Positions 35,559 to 43,563 are shown, counted from the first letter of the stretch. The stretch: 64,000 bases of DNA from Arthrobacter gengyunqii (GCF_023022985.1 NZ_CP095461.1:3038001-3102000), one strand, 5' to 3'. Notes: generated by a model not told the origin, from the sequence alone. Numbers and translations: made by a program.

Positions 35559-35596
35559 TCAAAGGGCCGAAACCGTTTCCGGTTCCGGCCCTTTGA
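35559..35596 (-). terminator. Hairpin downstream of the formaldehyde dehydrogenase gene
   Basis: 17-bp arms (35559-35575 / 35580-35596, one mismatch) with a 4-nt loop, 19 bp after the fdhA stop on the minus strand. No clear U-tract. Confidence 0.6.
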
Positions 35597-35614
35597 CCCT
35601 CCGCCCGCACTGGG

Positions 35615-36841
35615 TCAGGAGTGGTGGCTGCCCACCATGCCGTGCGGGTCGATGACGTACTTGCGCGCCACCCCGGAGTCGAAGTCACGGTAGGACTCCG
35701 CAGCCTGGTCCAGGCTGATCGTCGTGGCGTTGACTGCCTTGGCGATCTGGACCTTGTCATGCAGGATGGCCATCATCAGGTCCCGGTTGTACTTCATCAC
35801 CGGACACTGTCCCGTCGTGAAGGACAGTGACTTCGCCCAGCCCGTCCCCAGGCTCAGGGACAGCGAGCCCACTTTGGCGGCCTCGTCCACGCCGCCCGGA
35901 TCTCCGGTGACGTACAGCCCGGGAATACCCAAGGCACCGCCGGCTGCCGTGATGTCCATGAGGGAGTTCAGCACGGTTGCCGGAGCCTCCGTGGACGAGC
36001 CATGGCCATGGCCGCGGGCTTCAAACCCCACGGCATCCACCGCACAGTCCACCTCGGGAACCCCGAGCAGCTGCTCAATCTGGTCCTTGGGGTCTCCCTT
36101 TGACACGTCCACCGTCTCGCAGCCGAAGCTGCGGGCCTGGGCCAGGCGTTCCTCGTTGAGGTCAGCGACAATGACGACGGCGGCGCCCAGCAGCTGTGCT
36201 CCGGCGGCGGCAGCGAGTCCCACCGGCCCGGCACCGGCGATGTAGACAGTGGATCCCACATGCACCCCCGCGGTGACCGCTCCGTGGTAACCCGTAGGAA
36301 AAATGTCCGAAAGCATGGTCAGGTCCAGGATCTTCTCCATCGCCTGGTCCTTGTCCGGAAAACGCAGCAGGTTCCAGTCAGCGTACGGAACCAGCACATA
36401 TTCGGCCTGGCCACCCACCCAGCCGCCCATGTCCACGTACCCGTAGGCGCTGCCGGGGCGGTCCGGGTTAACGTTCAGGCAGATGCCCGTCTTCCGCTCC
36501 TTGCAGTTCTTGCAGCGGCCGCAGGAAATGTTGAACGGTACGGACACCAGGTCTCCCACGGAATGGAATTCCACGTCCGGTCCAATTTCCACAATTTCCC
36601 CGGTGATTTCATGTCCCAAGATCAGGTTGGGCGGGGCGGTGGTGCGGCCGCGGACCATGTGCTGGTCAGACCCGCAGATATTGGACGTCACCACCTTGAG
36701 GATGGCCCCGTGGGGCACTTTGCGTCCCACATTGGCCGGATTGACGCCGGGGCCGTCCCGGAGTTCGAAGGTTGGATAGTCGATGTCCTGCACTTCCACG
36801 ACACCGGGTTCCAAATAGGCAACTCCACGGTTTGAGCTCAT
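35615..36841 (-). CDS. fdhA: Glutathione-independent formaldehyde dehydrogenase (zinc MDR)
   Basis: 408 aa medium-chain dehydrogenase. Catalytic zinc region NICGSDQHMVRGRT with GHEITG; structural zinc CGRCKNCKERKTGIC; NAD fold with AGAGPVGLAAAAGAQLLGA; and the long insertions of Pseudomonas FdhA (e.g. NVNPDRPGSAYGYVDMGGWVGGQ and GFEARGHGH). It oxidises formaldehyde to formate using NAD, possibly by dismutation. ATG at 36841. Terminator hairpin follows. No other one-carbon genes are adjacent. Confidence 0.9.
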   Translation of the reverse strand: MSSNRGVAYLEPGVVEVQDIDYPTFELRDGPGVNPANVGRKVPHGAILKVVTSNICGSDQHMVRGRTTAPPNLILGHEITGEIVEIGPDVEFHSVGDLVSVPFNISCGRCKNCKERKTGICLNVNPDRPGSAYGYVDMGGWVGGQAEYVLVPYADWNLLRFPDKDQAMEKILDLTMLSDIFPTGYHGAVTAGVHVGSTVYIAGAGPVGLAAAAGAQLLGAAVVIVADLNEERLAQARSFGCETVDVSKGDPKDQIEQLLGVPEVDCAVDAVGFEARGHGHGSSTEAPATVLNSLMDITAAGGALGIPGLYVTGDPGGVDEAAKVGSLSLSLGTGWAKSLSFTTGQCPVMKYNRDLMMAILHDKVQIAKAVNATTISLDQAAESYRDFDSGVARKYVIDPHGMVGSHHS

Positions 36842-37019
36842 AGGTTTTTCGCCTCGCCTTATCGTCGTTGACACGGATCCGGGCTTCGCCGTCGTACGCC
36901 GTAGTACCGAACGGGCGCAGCCGCGGGGATGTCCGACCCTAGCTCTGGAGAGCGGCCGGCGCCAGAGTAACCGCGTCCCGCAGCGCAGGCTCGGGCTGCC
37001 GAAAGCACCGTTTAACGCA

Positions 37020-37055
37020 CACTGCGGAGGTTCCCGTGGGGGAACCTCCGCAGTG
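37020..37055 (-). terminator. Hairpin downstream of trxA
   Basis: Perfect 16-bp stem (37020-37035 / 37040-37055) with a 4-nt loop, 41 bp beyond the trxA stop on the minus strand. U-tract absent. Confidence 0.65.
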
Positions 37056-37095
37056 GAAGTCTGTGCCGCGAACCTGGGCGGCGGAAGAGGTAGGG

Positions 37096-37494
37096 CTAGT
37101 TGGCCTGTCCGTCGGAACCGGCGGCTGCCTGCCCGCTTTCCTGTGCCGCGATCTGCTCGTGGACGGCCTTCATGTCCAGTCCCTTAACCGCATCCACCAG
37201 TTCGCTGAACTGGGAGGCGTTGAGGGCGCCGGGCTGGGAGAAGACCAGGACCTTTTCGCGGAAAGCCATCAGCGTGGGGATGGAAGTGATGCCGGCAGCG
37301 GCCGCCAGGCCCTGCTCTTTTTCGGTGTCCACCTTCGCGAAGGTGATGTCGTCATGCTTCTGGGAGACGGCATCGTACACCGGCGCGAACTGCTTGCACG
37401 GGCCGCACCAGTCCGCCCAGAAGTCCACGAACACAATGTCGTTTTCCTCAATGGTCTCGGGGAACGTTGCCTCGGTGATGTCGATAGTTGCCAT
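37096..37494 (-). CDS. trxA: Thioredoxin
   Basis: 132 aa. Active site FWADWCGPCKQF (Cys30, Cys33) and the cis-Pro motif SIPTLMAF are intact. The last 25 residues (AVHEQIAAQESGQAAAGSDGQAN) form an acidic/Ala-rich tail beyond the standard 108-residue fold. Cytosolic disulfide reductase working with thioredoxin reductase; in this group it functions beside the mycothiol system. Confidence 0.93.
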   Translation of the reverse strand: MATIDITEATFPETIEENDIVFVDFWADWCGPCKQFAPVYDAVSQKHDDITFAKVDTEKEQGLAAAAGITSIPTLMAFREKVLVFSQPGALNASQFSELVDAVKGLDMKAVHEQIAAQESGQAAAGSDGQAN

Positions 37495-37589
37495 CCCACA
37501 ACGCTATCTGCCCGGTGTGGAGATGTCTCTAGCTGTTCGCTCTGCGGTGAAGGCGGCCGCGCCCCGACCGGTCTCAGGGCAAGAAAAAA

Positions 37590-37620
37590 CCCGCTCCGTC
37601 CAGTTTCCTGGTGGAGCGGG
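37590..37620 (-). terminator. Terminator of tRNA-Tyr
   Basis: Stem CCCGCTCC / GGAGCGGG (37590-37597 / 37613-37620) with an inner CCAG/CTGG pair; on the minus strand it is followed by a T-run (plus-strand A6 at 37584-37589). Confidence 0.85.
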
Positions 37621-37634
37621 CTCTTCCTGTTCGG

Positions 37635-37716
37635 TGGCAGATACTGGATTCGAACCAGTGAAGGCGTTGCCAGCTGATTTACAGTCAGCCCCCTTTGGCC
37701 GCTCGGGTAATCTGCC
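37635..37716 (-). tRNA. tRNA-Tyr (anticodon GTA)
   Basis: 82 nt class II tRNA. Acceptor GGCAGAT / ATCTGCC, anticodon stem CTGA / TCAG with loop CTGTAAA (GTA), long variable arm, and T loop TTCGAATC. CCA is not encoded. Followed by its own terminator and then trxA. Confidence 0.93.
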
Positions 37717-37839
37717 GAACATCTTCGTGATGAAGACTGCCGCAAGCGACTGCGGCTCAAACAACTTTACAGAACTTTTGCCCAAGATACGAATCGGCGC
37801 CGTGAATTGATCCCGGCCCCGGTCGAACAGCCGCCAGGG

Positions 37840-38196
37840 CTAGAGTCCGCGGGCAATGCGCGACTGCATTTGGGCGTAAAAACCATCAGCCTGCGCCTGC
37901 GTCACGGAGCCCCAGGCGACAGCGTTGGCCAGGTCCTCCCGGATGCCCAGCAGACGCCGCTCAGGCGTAGTCCGGGGAGCAGCCCCGGAATCCTCTGCGC
38001 CGGCTGCGGCGGTGTCCAGTCCTTGAAGCGGCGCCAGGAAGGAGCGCAGCTCCGATGCCTGCGCCGGGCCCGCCGCAGCCCCCACGCCCGTGATGGAAAC
38101 CGCGGCCAGAACGGATCCTGCCGCAGCGGTGCGGAGTTTGCTCATGGAGGTACGGCGGTGGCGGATTTCTGCCGGAGGGTTTGCTGTGTTGCTCAC
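37840..38196 (-). CDS. Exported protein of unknown function
   Basis: 118 aa from GTG at 38196, or 101 aa from ATG at 38145. Contains a clear Sec-type signal (MSKLRTAAAGSVLAAVSITG..AAAGPAQA, cleavage after Ala). The mature part has SELRSFLAPLQGLDTAAAG and a C-terminal helix-rich region ending QADGFYAQMQSRIARGL. Neither start has a ribosome site. No domain recognised; probably a small secreted or periplasmic-side protein. It is divergent from yajQ. Confidence 0.55.
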   Translation of the reverse strand: MSNTANPPAEIRHRRTSMSKLRTAAAGSVLAAVSITGVGAAAGPAQASELRSFLAPLQGLDTAAAGAEDSGAAPRTTPERRLLGIREDLANAVAWGSVTQAQADGFYAQMQSRIARGL

Positions 38197-38324
38197 CCCA
38201 ATACTGTCGCCCGGCAAGATGGGACCATTCCCGGTGTTGGCTGGGTGCAGCCTGTGAGGGCTGCCACGGATGCCCGGACCTACTAGGCTGGATGCAGGAG
38301 AAATAACTACGGCAAGGAGCGCCC

Positions 38325-38816
38325 ATGGCCAGCGAGTCATCATTTGATGTTGTAAGCAAGATCGACAAACAGGAAGTTGCCAACGCCCTGAACCAGGCGC
38401 AGAAGGAACTGTCCCAGCGGTACGACTTCAAGGGCGTAGGCGCCGAGGTGGATTTCAGCGGGGAGAAAATCCTCATGAAGGCCAACTCGGAGGAGCGGGT
38501 CATGGCGGTCCTGGACGTTCTGCAGTCCAAGCTGGTCCGTCGCGGCATTTCCCTGAAGTCCCTGGACGCCGGCGAGCCGTTCGCTTCGGGCAAGGAGTAC
38601 CGGATTGAAGCCTCCATGAAGGAAGGCATCGCCCAGGACCAGGCCAAGAAGATCAACAAGATCATCCGCGATGAAGGCCCCAAGGGCGTGAACTCCCGGA
38701 TCCAGGGCGACGAGCTGCGCGTGACGTCCAAGTCCCGCGACGACCTGCAGGCGACGATGGCACTGCTCAAGGGTGCCGACGTGGACGTGGACCTGCAGTT
38801 CATCAACTTCCGCTAG
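38325..38816 (+). CDS. YajQ family nucleotide-binding protein
   Basis: 163 aa. Complete YajQ (DUF520) sequence: [53 protein letters not shown] and QFINFR at the end. Two RRM-like folds; homologues bind cyclic-di-GMP or tRNA. ATG has GCAAGGAGCG upstream. The last 17 coding bases, stop codon and one more base form the left 20-bp repeat (attL) of the integrative element, so the gene remains intact after insertion. Confidence 0.95.
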   Translation: MASESSFDVVSKIDKQEVANALNQAQKELSQRYDFKGVGAEVDFSGEKILMKANSEERVMAVLDVLQSKLVRRGISLKSLDAGEPFASGKEYRIEASMKEGIAQDQAKKINKIIRDEGPKGVNSRIQGDELRVTSKSRDDLQATMALLKGADVDVDLQFINFR

Positions 38817-38817
38817 G
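38798..38817 (+). repeat. attL core (20-bp direct repeat, left copy)
   Basis: GTTCATCAACTTCCGCTAGG, perfectly repeated at 43810-43829. It covers the last codons and stop of the YajQ-family gene. Flanking bases differ on both sides, so 20 bp is the exact core. Confidence 0.92.
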
Positions 38818-38847
38818 TCACATACATATGGCCTAGTCAGACCGGAA

Positions 38848-39999
38848 TCAGTTGTACTGAGTCCGCACTGAGTCCGCAGGATTATCGAGGACCGCAGCCA
38901 TCAGACCATCGGCTGCGGTCCTCGTCTTGTCCTCAGCAGTCGGCCAGAGGTGGCTGTAAGTGTTCAGCGTGATCGTTGCCTGGGCATGACCCAGCGCCCG
39001 CTGCACGGTCACGACGGCGCAGCCAGAGGCGATCAGAGCAGAGGCGTAGAAGTGCCGGAGGCCATGCAGCGTGAAGTCATCAAGCCCGCAGGCTGCCCGG
39101 GCCTCGCGCCAGTAATAGCCGGCCATCCCCCGGTTCCACAGATGCCCACCAGTGGAGAACAGCCACGCCTCGTCACCATGGACGCCGACCTGCTCCACGT
39201 GGCGGGCGATCATTTCCGTGAGGCGGGCCGGGATGTATACGACGCGCTCAGAGCCATGCTTGGGCCCTACGACTTCCGCGTTCTTCCGGTTCTCACCCTG
39301 CACCTGCCTATTGATCGTAAGGGTACGGCGAAGGAAGTCGACATCCCCCACCTGCAGGCCGGACGCCTCACCGAGCCTGAGGCCCGCAAATGCGCAGACT
39401 CCGATATAGGCCTCGAACCACTCCGGTGCCGCCGCCAGAGCGGCCGCCACCTGCGCTGTCGTCGGGATGGTCATGGCCGCTTCGCTGCGGCGCTCCCTGG
39501 GTAGCTCGATGTTGTCGGAGGGATCCAGAGGGATGACCCGATCCGCCACTGCGGCCTTGAAAGCCGAGCGCACGATGTTATAGCGGACCTTCACCGTCGA
39601 GGGAGCCAGACCCGTCTGCCGCGTCTCCGCCGGCAGCGTCATGGTCTTGACCCATGACTGCAGGTGCGACGGCATGATCCGCTTCATTTGAACGTCGGCA
39701 AATGTCGTTGACTGCAGCGCTTGGGCAGCCGAGATCTTGGTTCCACGGGCCCATATCTGCCGCTCTTCCCACTGCGTGAACCATTGGGCGAACGTGATGG
39801 TTCCAGCGCGAGGGTCCACATAGGTGCCGTTGGTGACGGACGTCGTCACCTCGTTGAGCCACCTCTGCGCGTCGATCTTCCGCGGGAAGTGCCGGGCGTG
39901 TTCCTTGCCGGCGTCATCCCGGTATCGAGCTCGCCAGGAGCCGTTATCTCTCTTCTGGCGAAGGCTCAACCTTGGAAGGTTGAGCCTTCGTCTACACAT
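38848..39999 (-). CDS. int: Tyrosine recombinase (phage-type integrase)
   Basis: 383 aa. N-terminal arm-binding domain (RQKRDNGSWRARYRDDAGKE.., about 14-50), core-binding domain (70-150) and catalytic domain (175-365) with all residues: Arg208 (AGLRLGEA), Lys247 region, HGLRH with His312/Arg315, His338 (LGHAQ) and the nucleophile Tyr348 (NTYSHLW). It mediates integration at the 20-bp core next to it. ATG at 39999 has a palindrome right after it; TTG at 39969 is possible. The coding 3' end carries two AGTCCGCA arm-like repeats. Confidence 0.93.
   Translation of the reverse strand: MCRRRLNLPRLSLRQKRDNGSWRARYRDDAGKEHARHFPRKIDAQRWLNEVTTSVTNGTYVDPRAGTITFAQWFTQWEERQIWARGTKISAAQALQSTTFADVQMKRIMPSHLQSWVKTMTLPAETRQTGLAPSTVKVRYNIVRSAFKAAVADRVIPLDPSDNIELPRERRSEAAMTIPTTAQVAAALAAAPEWFEAYIGVCAFAGLRLGEASGLQVGDVDFLRRTLTINRQVQGENRKNAEVVGPKHGSERVVYIPARLTEMIARHVEQVGVHGDEAWLFSTGGHLWNRGMAGYYWREARAACGLDDFTLHGLRHFYASALIASGCAVVTVQRALGHAQATITLNTYSHLWPTAEDKTRTAADGLMAAVLDNPADSVRTQYN
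38860..38878 (+). repeat. Left arm-type repeats (2 x AGTCCGCA, 11-bp period)
   Basis: AGTCCGCA at 38860-38867 and 38871-38878, in the last codons of int, 43 bp inside attL. The same octamer recurs near attR in the same orientation and spacing, as expected for integrase arm-binding sites. Confidence 0.6.
39959..39990. repeat. 32-bp near-perfect palindrome at the int start
   Basis: Arms of 15 bp (39959-39973 / 39976-39990, core AAGGCTCAACCTT) around a 2-bp centre, covering the first codons of int. It could terminate the upstream operon or be an operator controlling int; no U-tract follows. Confidence 0.6.
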
Positions 40000-40017
40000 G
40001 CAGGGGCACCTGAGCTA

Positions 40018-40467
40018 CTAGTCAGATGGTGATACTTCACTAGCCTCGTCAGAGTCCGTCTCTTCGCCTTCATCCTTGAATGCGGAGACTTCAGCGTCCG
40101 GAGCTGCGGACGGGAGGTCCAACTCGATTCGCAGCATGCCCATAAGCGTGCGCGCATGCATTCGAACCACATCGTATAGGGTCTCCAGGGCCAGCGAGCT
40201 TCCTACAATGTTCGCTAATTCCTCGTCCCGTGCAGCTAAGGCGCTCCGGCTAGAAGCGACGAACACGGAGCCGGCCGTGATGGTCAGTTCCGCATCTTCA
40301 TCACTCACATAGAGCGTGGCCACCACGAGTCGTGATCGGTTTTTCGGCTCCTCTTCATACGTGGCGTGCCACATGATGTGGTAATCGTCCGGTGCCGGCC
40401 GCCTCGTAGCCGTGACATCGAATATCTTTGGGTCCGCGAGTGAGAAGCGCAGATCCGGCCCCTTCAT
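40018..40467 (-). CDS. Small acidic protein, possible SecB-like chaperone of a TAC module
   Basis: 149 aa. The order of beta-rich N-terminal sequence (FSLADPKIFDVTATRRPAP.., RLVVATLYVSDEDAELTITA) followed by a long helix ALETLYDVVRMHARTLMGML and RIELDLPSAAPDAE is like the layout of SecB and the mycobacterial SecB-like Rv1957; the C-terminus is strongly acidic. The ATG overlaps the stop of the HTH gene (ATGA). Position after a HigA-like gene is what TAC loci show. The SecB call is based on pattern only. Confidence 0.45.
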   Translation of the reverse strand: MKGPDLRFSLADPKIFDVTATRRPAPDDYHIMWHATYEEEPKNRSRLVVATLYVSDEDAELTITAGSVFVASSRSALAARDEELANIVGSSLALETLYDVVRMHARTLMGMLRIELDLPSAAPDAEVSAFKDEGEETDSDEASEVSPSD

Positions 40468-40889
40468 CGAAGCGCCACAAAGGAGGGTCGGCCAAACTGA
40501 GCACGAACCGTGCGGTGGAAGGCGCCCATATTTGGGGTAGCAGCATCGTGACGAGATCTTTCATCGGCTCCGGGCCGCGTCCGCTCGACCATCTCAAATA
40601 CAACGTCCTGCCGATCCTCCGGCTTGTAGACGGTGTGTCGGACATGGGCTCGGATGGCGAGGGCATACCGGCGTATCGCTGAGAGTCTAGGGTCGGAATC
40701 GTACCGTTCGAAAGCGGCCACACTCGGCCTGCTGATCTGCAACCGATCTGCTACTTCTTGTTGTGTCATTGTCTCGCGACGGATCTGTACCAGATCGGCC
40801 AGCAGATCGTCATCCTCCCGTAGGAGTTCTCGTGCAAGCCGCTGGACAGGGTCATCCGTCTTAATCCCGAGAAGATCATCGAGATCCAT
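40464..40889 (-). CDS. HTH protein, HigA/XRE-like antitoxin candidate
   Basis: 141 aa. HTH at about 41-62 (MTQQEVADRLQISRPSVAAFER), followed by YDSDPRLSAIRRYALAIRAHV, as in HigA/XRE regulators. The C-terminal 50 residues (after HTVYKPEDRQD) have no domain and end FGRPSFVALR; TAC antitoxins carry a C-terminal chaperone-addiction segment at this position. ATG at 40889 with GGGGGAAC upstream. An inverted repeat and TATAGT lie just upstream, suggesting autoregulation. Confidence 0.75.
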   Translation of the reverse strand: MDLDDLLGIKTDDPVQRLARELLREDDDLLADLVQIRRETMTQQEVADRLQISRPSVAAFERYDSDPRLSAIRRYALAIRAHVRHTVYKPEDRQDVVFEMVERTRPGADERSRHDAATPNMGAFHRTVRAQFGRPSFVALR

Positions 40890-40904
40890 CGTTCCCCCTA
40901 ATTT

Positions 40905-40917
40905 GTCAGTCTCTGAC
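40905..40917. promoter_or_regulatory. Candidate antitoxin operator (GTCAG-N3-CTGAC)
   Basis: Inverted repeat GTCAG TCT CTGAC 16 nt upstream of the HTH gene, just before its ribosome site. TGAC half-sites recur at 40913 and 40926. Typical location for autorepression by a HigA-like protein. Confidence 0.45.
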
Positions 40918-40927
40918 TACATTTTTG

Positions 40928-40933
40928 ACTATA
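40928..40933 (-). promoter_or_regulatory. Putative -10 box (TATAGT) of the HTH/SecB-like genes
   Basis: TATAGT on the minus strand, 39-44 nt upstream of the HTH ATG and next to the inverted repeat, between the toxin-like stop and the HTH start. It would give the antitoxin and chaperone genes an internal promoter. Confidence 0.4.
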
Positions 40934-40945
40934 AAAGACAGTACA

Positions 40946-41437
40946 TCACTTCACTCGGGCTTGAGTCCATGCCAGGTAACGCTCGCCCGCCTCGTCGATG
41001 TGTGTGTCTTGGACCTCCAACCCAAGCTCCGTTGCGGGGGCCTTGCCGAACTTGAGTCCCAGGAGCAGCCTCATCTCCACCGTTGGCTCAGCGAAATATA
41101 AGCGAAACTTGTGCCCTACGCCGTCAGGACCGAATGCCCGATGCCCTAGGCGAAGCTCGAGCATGTCGGGCTCCCTGAAGATTTCCCTCACATCCTCACT
41201 TTCCCCGAAACGTAATGTTCCTTCCGCAGCCTTTGACAAGCCGAGACGAAGCTCTTCCTTGAGCATCACGTTCTCCACAGACGTCTCAGGGGTCGTCAGT
41301 GCAAAGATCTCTAGCGAACAAACGGCGCTCCCTTCAGCATCCCGGTACAGCTGCCAGTAACCACCGTCTCGTGTTGCTCGGCATCCTCGATAATGCCCCT
41401 GCATCGACCTGCCACTCAATACGTTCCCCAACTTCAT
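40946..41437 (-). CDS. HigB/RelE-like toxin candidate
   Basis: 163 aa. The C-terminal half (LELRLGHRAF..., KFRLYFAEPTVEMRLLLGLKFGK, HIDEAGERYLAW) follows the pattern of RelE/HigB/Gp49 toxins: a basic strand pair, then Lys, then a helix with Glu-x-x-Arg. The N-terminal 60 residues are not typical. Order toxin-then-antitoxin matches HigBA. ATG overlaps the upstream 312-aa gene stop (ATGA). By family it would be a ribosome-dependent mRNA endonuclease; not proven. Confidence 0.55.
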   Translation of the reverse strand: MKLGNVLSGRSMQGHYRGCRATRDGGYWQLYRDAEGSAVCSLEIFALTTPETSVENVMLKEELRLGLSKAAEGTLRFGESEDVREIFREPDMLELRLGHRAFGPDGVGHKFRLYFAEPTVEMRLLLGLKFGKAPATELGLEVQDTHIDEAGERYLAWTQARVK

Positions 41438-42372
41438 GAATTCACGACATAGTCATGTGGTACCGGGCTAATCAGACAAGAGCATCGTACACATATAGTC
41501 AAGAAGGGCCCGCCGACGGGCCTTCCTTCACCTGCCGCGGCCCAGCGGACCGGTTCTCCGCGCCGTTTGTGCCAGGGGATGAACGGATAGTCAAGCTTCC
41601 GACGCAGGCGCTTGGCGTCCCGCTCCCTGCCCGCCTTTTCCAAGACCGTGAGAGCCTCATTCATGAGGCCGGCTAGGCGGGCGTTATCGCCGCGGAGGTA
41701 GAGTATTTCGTCCCATTTTCCGAGCGCTTCCTCTCCGCACCACTGTCGGATTTGGTTGAGGTAGCGCCGCCGCTCTTCATCGAATTCTCTCGACTGATCC
41801 AGGCCAAGAGGTTGGGGGAAGCCATCAAGGGCGGTCAGCTGACGGAACTGAGAGTCTGACTCGGCCAGCTCGACTGCGTCACGCTCTACGTACTCGAGGA
41901 GGACCTGCGGGACGGCACGCGCTTGGATCTGAGCTACTGAGCGCATTGCCGGCCATGGGAGGTATGAGACCCCGCCCTCTTCAAAAGCACCCGGGCTGTG
42001 CGGATCTGGAAGAGGGACCTGTACCAGCTGCTCGAGCGCCGACCGATCATGGACACCCAGGAGCCCGTAGCTGTAAGGACCTGCAATGGCAGCGTCGATG
42101 GATTCGTCAAGAATGATCTGGGCGGCGGTGAGTTCACTGTCAGAGATGGGCTTCCCCCAATTCCGCGCCGCCTCCCATAGGCGCTCGTGCTCCAGGAGAG
42201 CTTCCCCCTGATCCCAGGAGACCTTGAGCATGCGCCGGAAAACCCACTCGGCTTGACCCTCGAACTCGCCATCCTCGAACTGGATCCTCACGCGAGAATT
42301 ACCGCTCTGGGAGGTCACCTTCAAAATCGTGACCTCTTGGAGTGGGCCCCCTTCGCCTGCCTGTAGGCCCAC
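41434..42372 (-). CDS. Unknown protein coupled to the toxin candidate
   Basis: 312 aa, soluble, no domain recognised. N-terminus EVTILKVTSQSGNSRVRIQFEDG looks like a small beta-barrel, the middle is charged and helical (KAGRERDAKRLRRKLDYPFIPWHKRR), and the last 25 residues are Cys-containing (ICVRCSCLI). It overlaps the toxin-like gene by 4 bp and heads the operon, so it may be a sensor or regulator of the module. ATG at 42372. Confidence 0.6.
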   Translation of the reverse strand: MGLQAGEGGPLQEVTILKVTSQSGNSRVRIQFEDGEFEGQAEWVFRRMLKVSWDQGEALLEHERLWEAARNWGKPISDSELTAAQIILDESIDAAIAGPYSYGLLGVHDRSALEQLVQVPLPDPHSPGAFEEGGVSYLPWPAMRSVAQIQARAVPQVLLEYVERDAVELAESDSQFRQLTALDGFPQPLGLDQSREFDEERRRYLNQIRQWCGEEALGKWDEILYLRGDNARLAGLMNEALTVLEKAGRERDAKRLRRKLDYPFIPWHKRRGEPVRWAAAGEGRPVGGPFLTICVRCSCLISPVPHDYVVNS

Positions 42373-42671
42373 CGTTCACCCTCAGCTATTGGAAGCATCG
42401 CCATTCCGGCATCCTACCCGCGGCCCCTGTCTGGGTGGCCCTCATCAGTAATGAGGGACGACACTCTTCAAGGGTGTCGGTAACACCGACACCCTTGAGA
42501 GCTACCAATTGGCGCCTGCACCTTTGTCCTCTAACTCCACCGGGGCGCCGGGTCCAGCCCGCGTGTATAGACCTCAGCAAGTCTCCAGACGGAGCCGGAG
42601 GTGTATGTCGTAGGAGATTCATCACGACCTGCTCTATCTTGGCATGATGGGCAAACGAATGATGGTGACTG
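42373..42671. other. Intergenic region of the element with a strong hairpin
   Basis: 299 bp between divergent cargo genes. Contains a perfect 14-bp inverted repeat (42468-42481 / 42485-42498), including a 20-bp sequence (42476-42495) nearly repeated beyond the DUF3800 gene. It must hold promoters for the 312-aa gene (minus) and DUF3800 (plus). Confidence 0.6.
42468..42498. repeat. 14-bp perfect inverted repeat
   Basis: Arms 42468-42481 and 42485-42498 with a 3-nt loop, containing the octamer AGGGTGTC and its complement. Upstream of DUF3800 by 174 bp. Could be an operator or a repeat framing the gene. Confidence 0.7.
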
Positions 42672-43340
42672 GTGGCTGATATTTATCTCTACGCCGATGA
42701 AACGGGCAACCTTGACTACGCAGGTCAAGGCAAGAACGGCGCCTCAACTTATTTCGGCTTCGGTACGGCGGTTTTTACGGGGAACCATGGGGACGCACTT
42801 TTTGGCGGGATGAACCTGCGGGCGCAGCTTTCCGCTGATGGCTTGCATCTGCCAGAGGGGTTTCACGCGGTGAACGACAAAATCGCTACGAAAAACCGCG
42901 TCTTCCAGCTCATACGGGAGCAGGCTCCTCGCTTCGACAGCACCTTTCTGTACAAAGCAGGGGCTTACTCGAGCGTCCGAAGCAAGGGCGAAATGTATCT
43001 GTACAAGATGGCTTGGTTCCTGCATTTCAAAGAGATAGCCAAGCAAGTTTCAACACCCGACGATACGCTCTACGTCATCGCAGGGACATTTGGAACCGCA
43101 GCCCGCCAGACAGCTGCCAAAGTGGCACTGGAGGATGTGTGCAACCAAATAGACCGCAACATCGTCCTTTGCGTGTGGAAGTCGTCGTCATCTTGGGGAC
43201 TGCAGGTCGCAGACTATGGCCTTTGGGCCATTCAGAGGGAGTTGGAGAACAAGACCTGCACGTGGCTTAGCCCCTGCGTACAGCCGACTTTGTCTACTCA
43301 GTTCCACCCGTGGGGGAGGGCACCACGGGCAGTTGAGTGA
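42672..43340 (+). CDS. DUF3800 family protein (RNase H-like nuclease fold)
   Basis: 222 aa. N-terminal YLYADETGNLDY carries the conserved Asp-Glu of DUF3800, and the C-terminal QVADYGLWAIQREL carries the second conserved Asp. The family is predicted to have an RNase H-like fold and is frequent in phages, plasmids and defence islands. GTG start; no strong ribosome site. Lower G+C than the host. Framed by near-identical 20-bp repeats at 42476 and 43497. Confidence 0.82.
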   Translation: MADIYLYADETGNLDYAGQGKNGASTYFGFGTAVFTGNHGDALFGGMNLRAQLSADGLHLPEGFHAVNDKIATKNRVFQLIREQAPRFDSTFLYKAGAYSSVRSKGEMYLYKMAWFLHFKEIAKQVSTPDDTLYVIAGTFGTAARQTAAKVALEDVCNQIDRNIVLCVWKSSSSWGLQVADYGLWAIQRELENKTCTWLSPCVQPTLSTQFHPWGRAPRAVE

Positions 43341-43496
43341 AGCTGGGGCCAGCTATCCGGTTGGAAGACTTCCCTGGGATGTCTTATCGCTGGCAGTACC
43401 AATACACCTTAGTTGGGTGTCTGCTGTCAAGACGACTTGATAAAAACGTTTCGCTGGGTGAAGTGCCTATGAGGTCGCTACTGCCGACGCCATGGG

Positions 43497-43516
43497 GTCG
43501 GTAGCGCCGACACCCT
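43497..43516 (+). repeat. Second copy of the 20-bp repeat flanking DUF3800
   Basis: GTCGGTAGCGCCGACACCCT, 18 of 20 identical to 42476-42495 and in direct orientation; itself a hairpin (GTCGG / CCGAC). Confidence 0.7.
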
Positions 43517-43563
43517 CAGTGCCGCCCCTGTGTCAGCGGAAGGGTGTCATTAGTAGTGACCCC

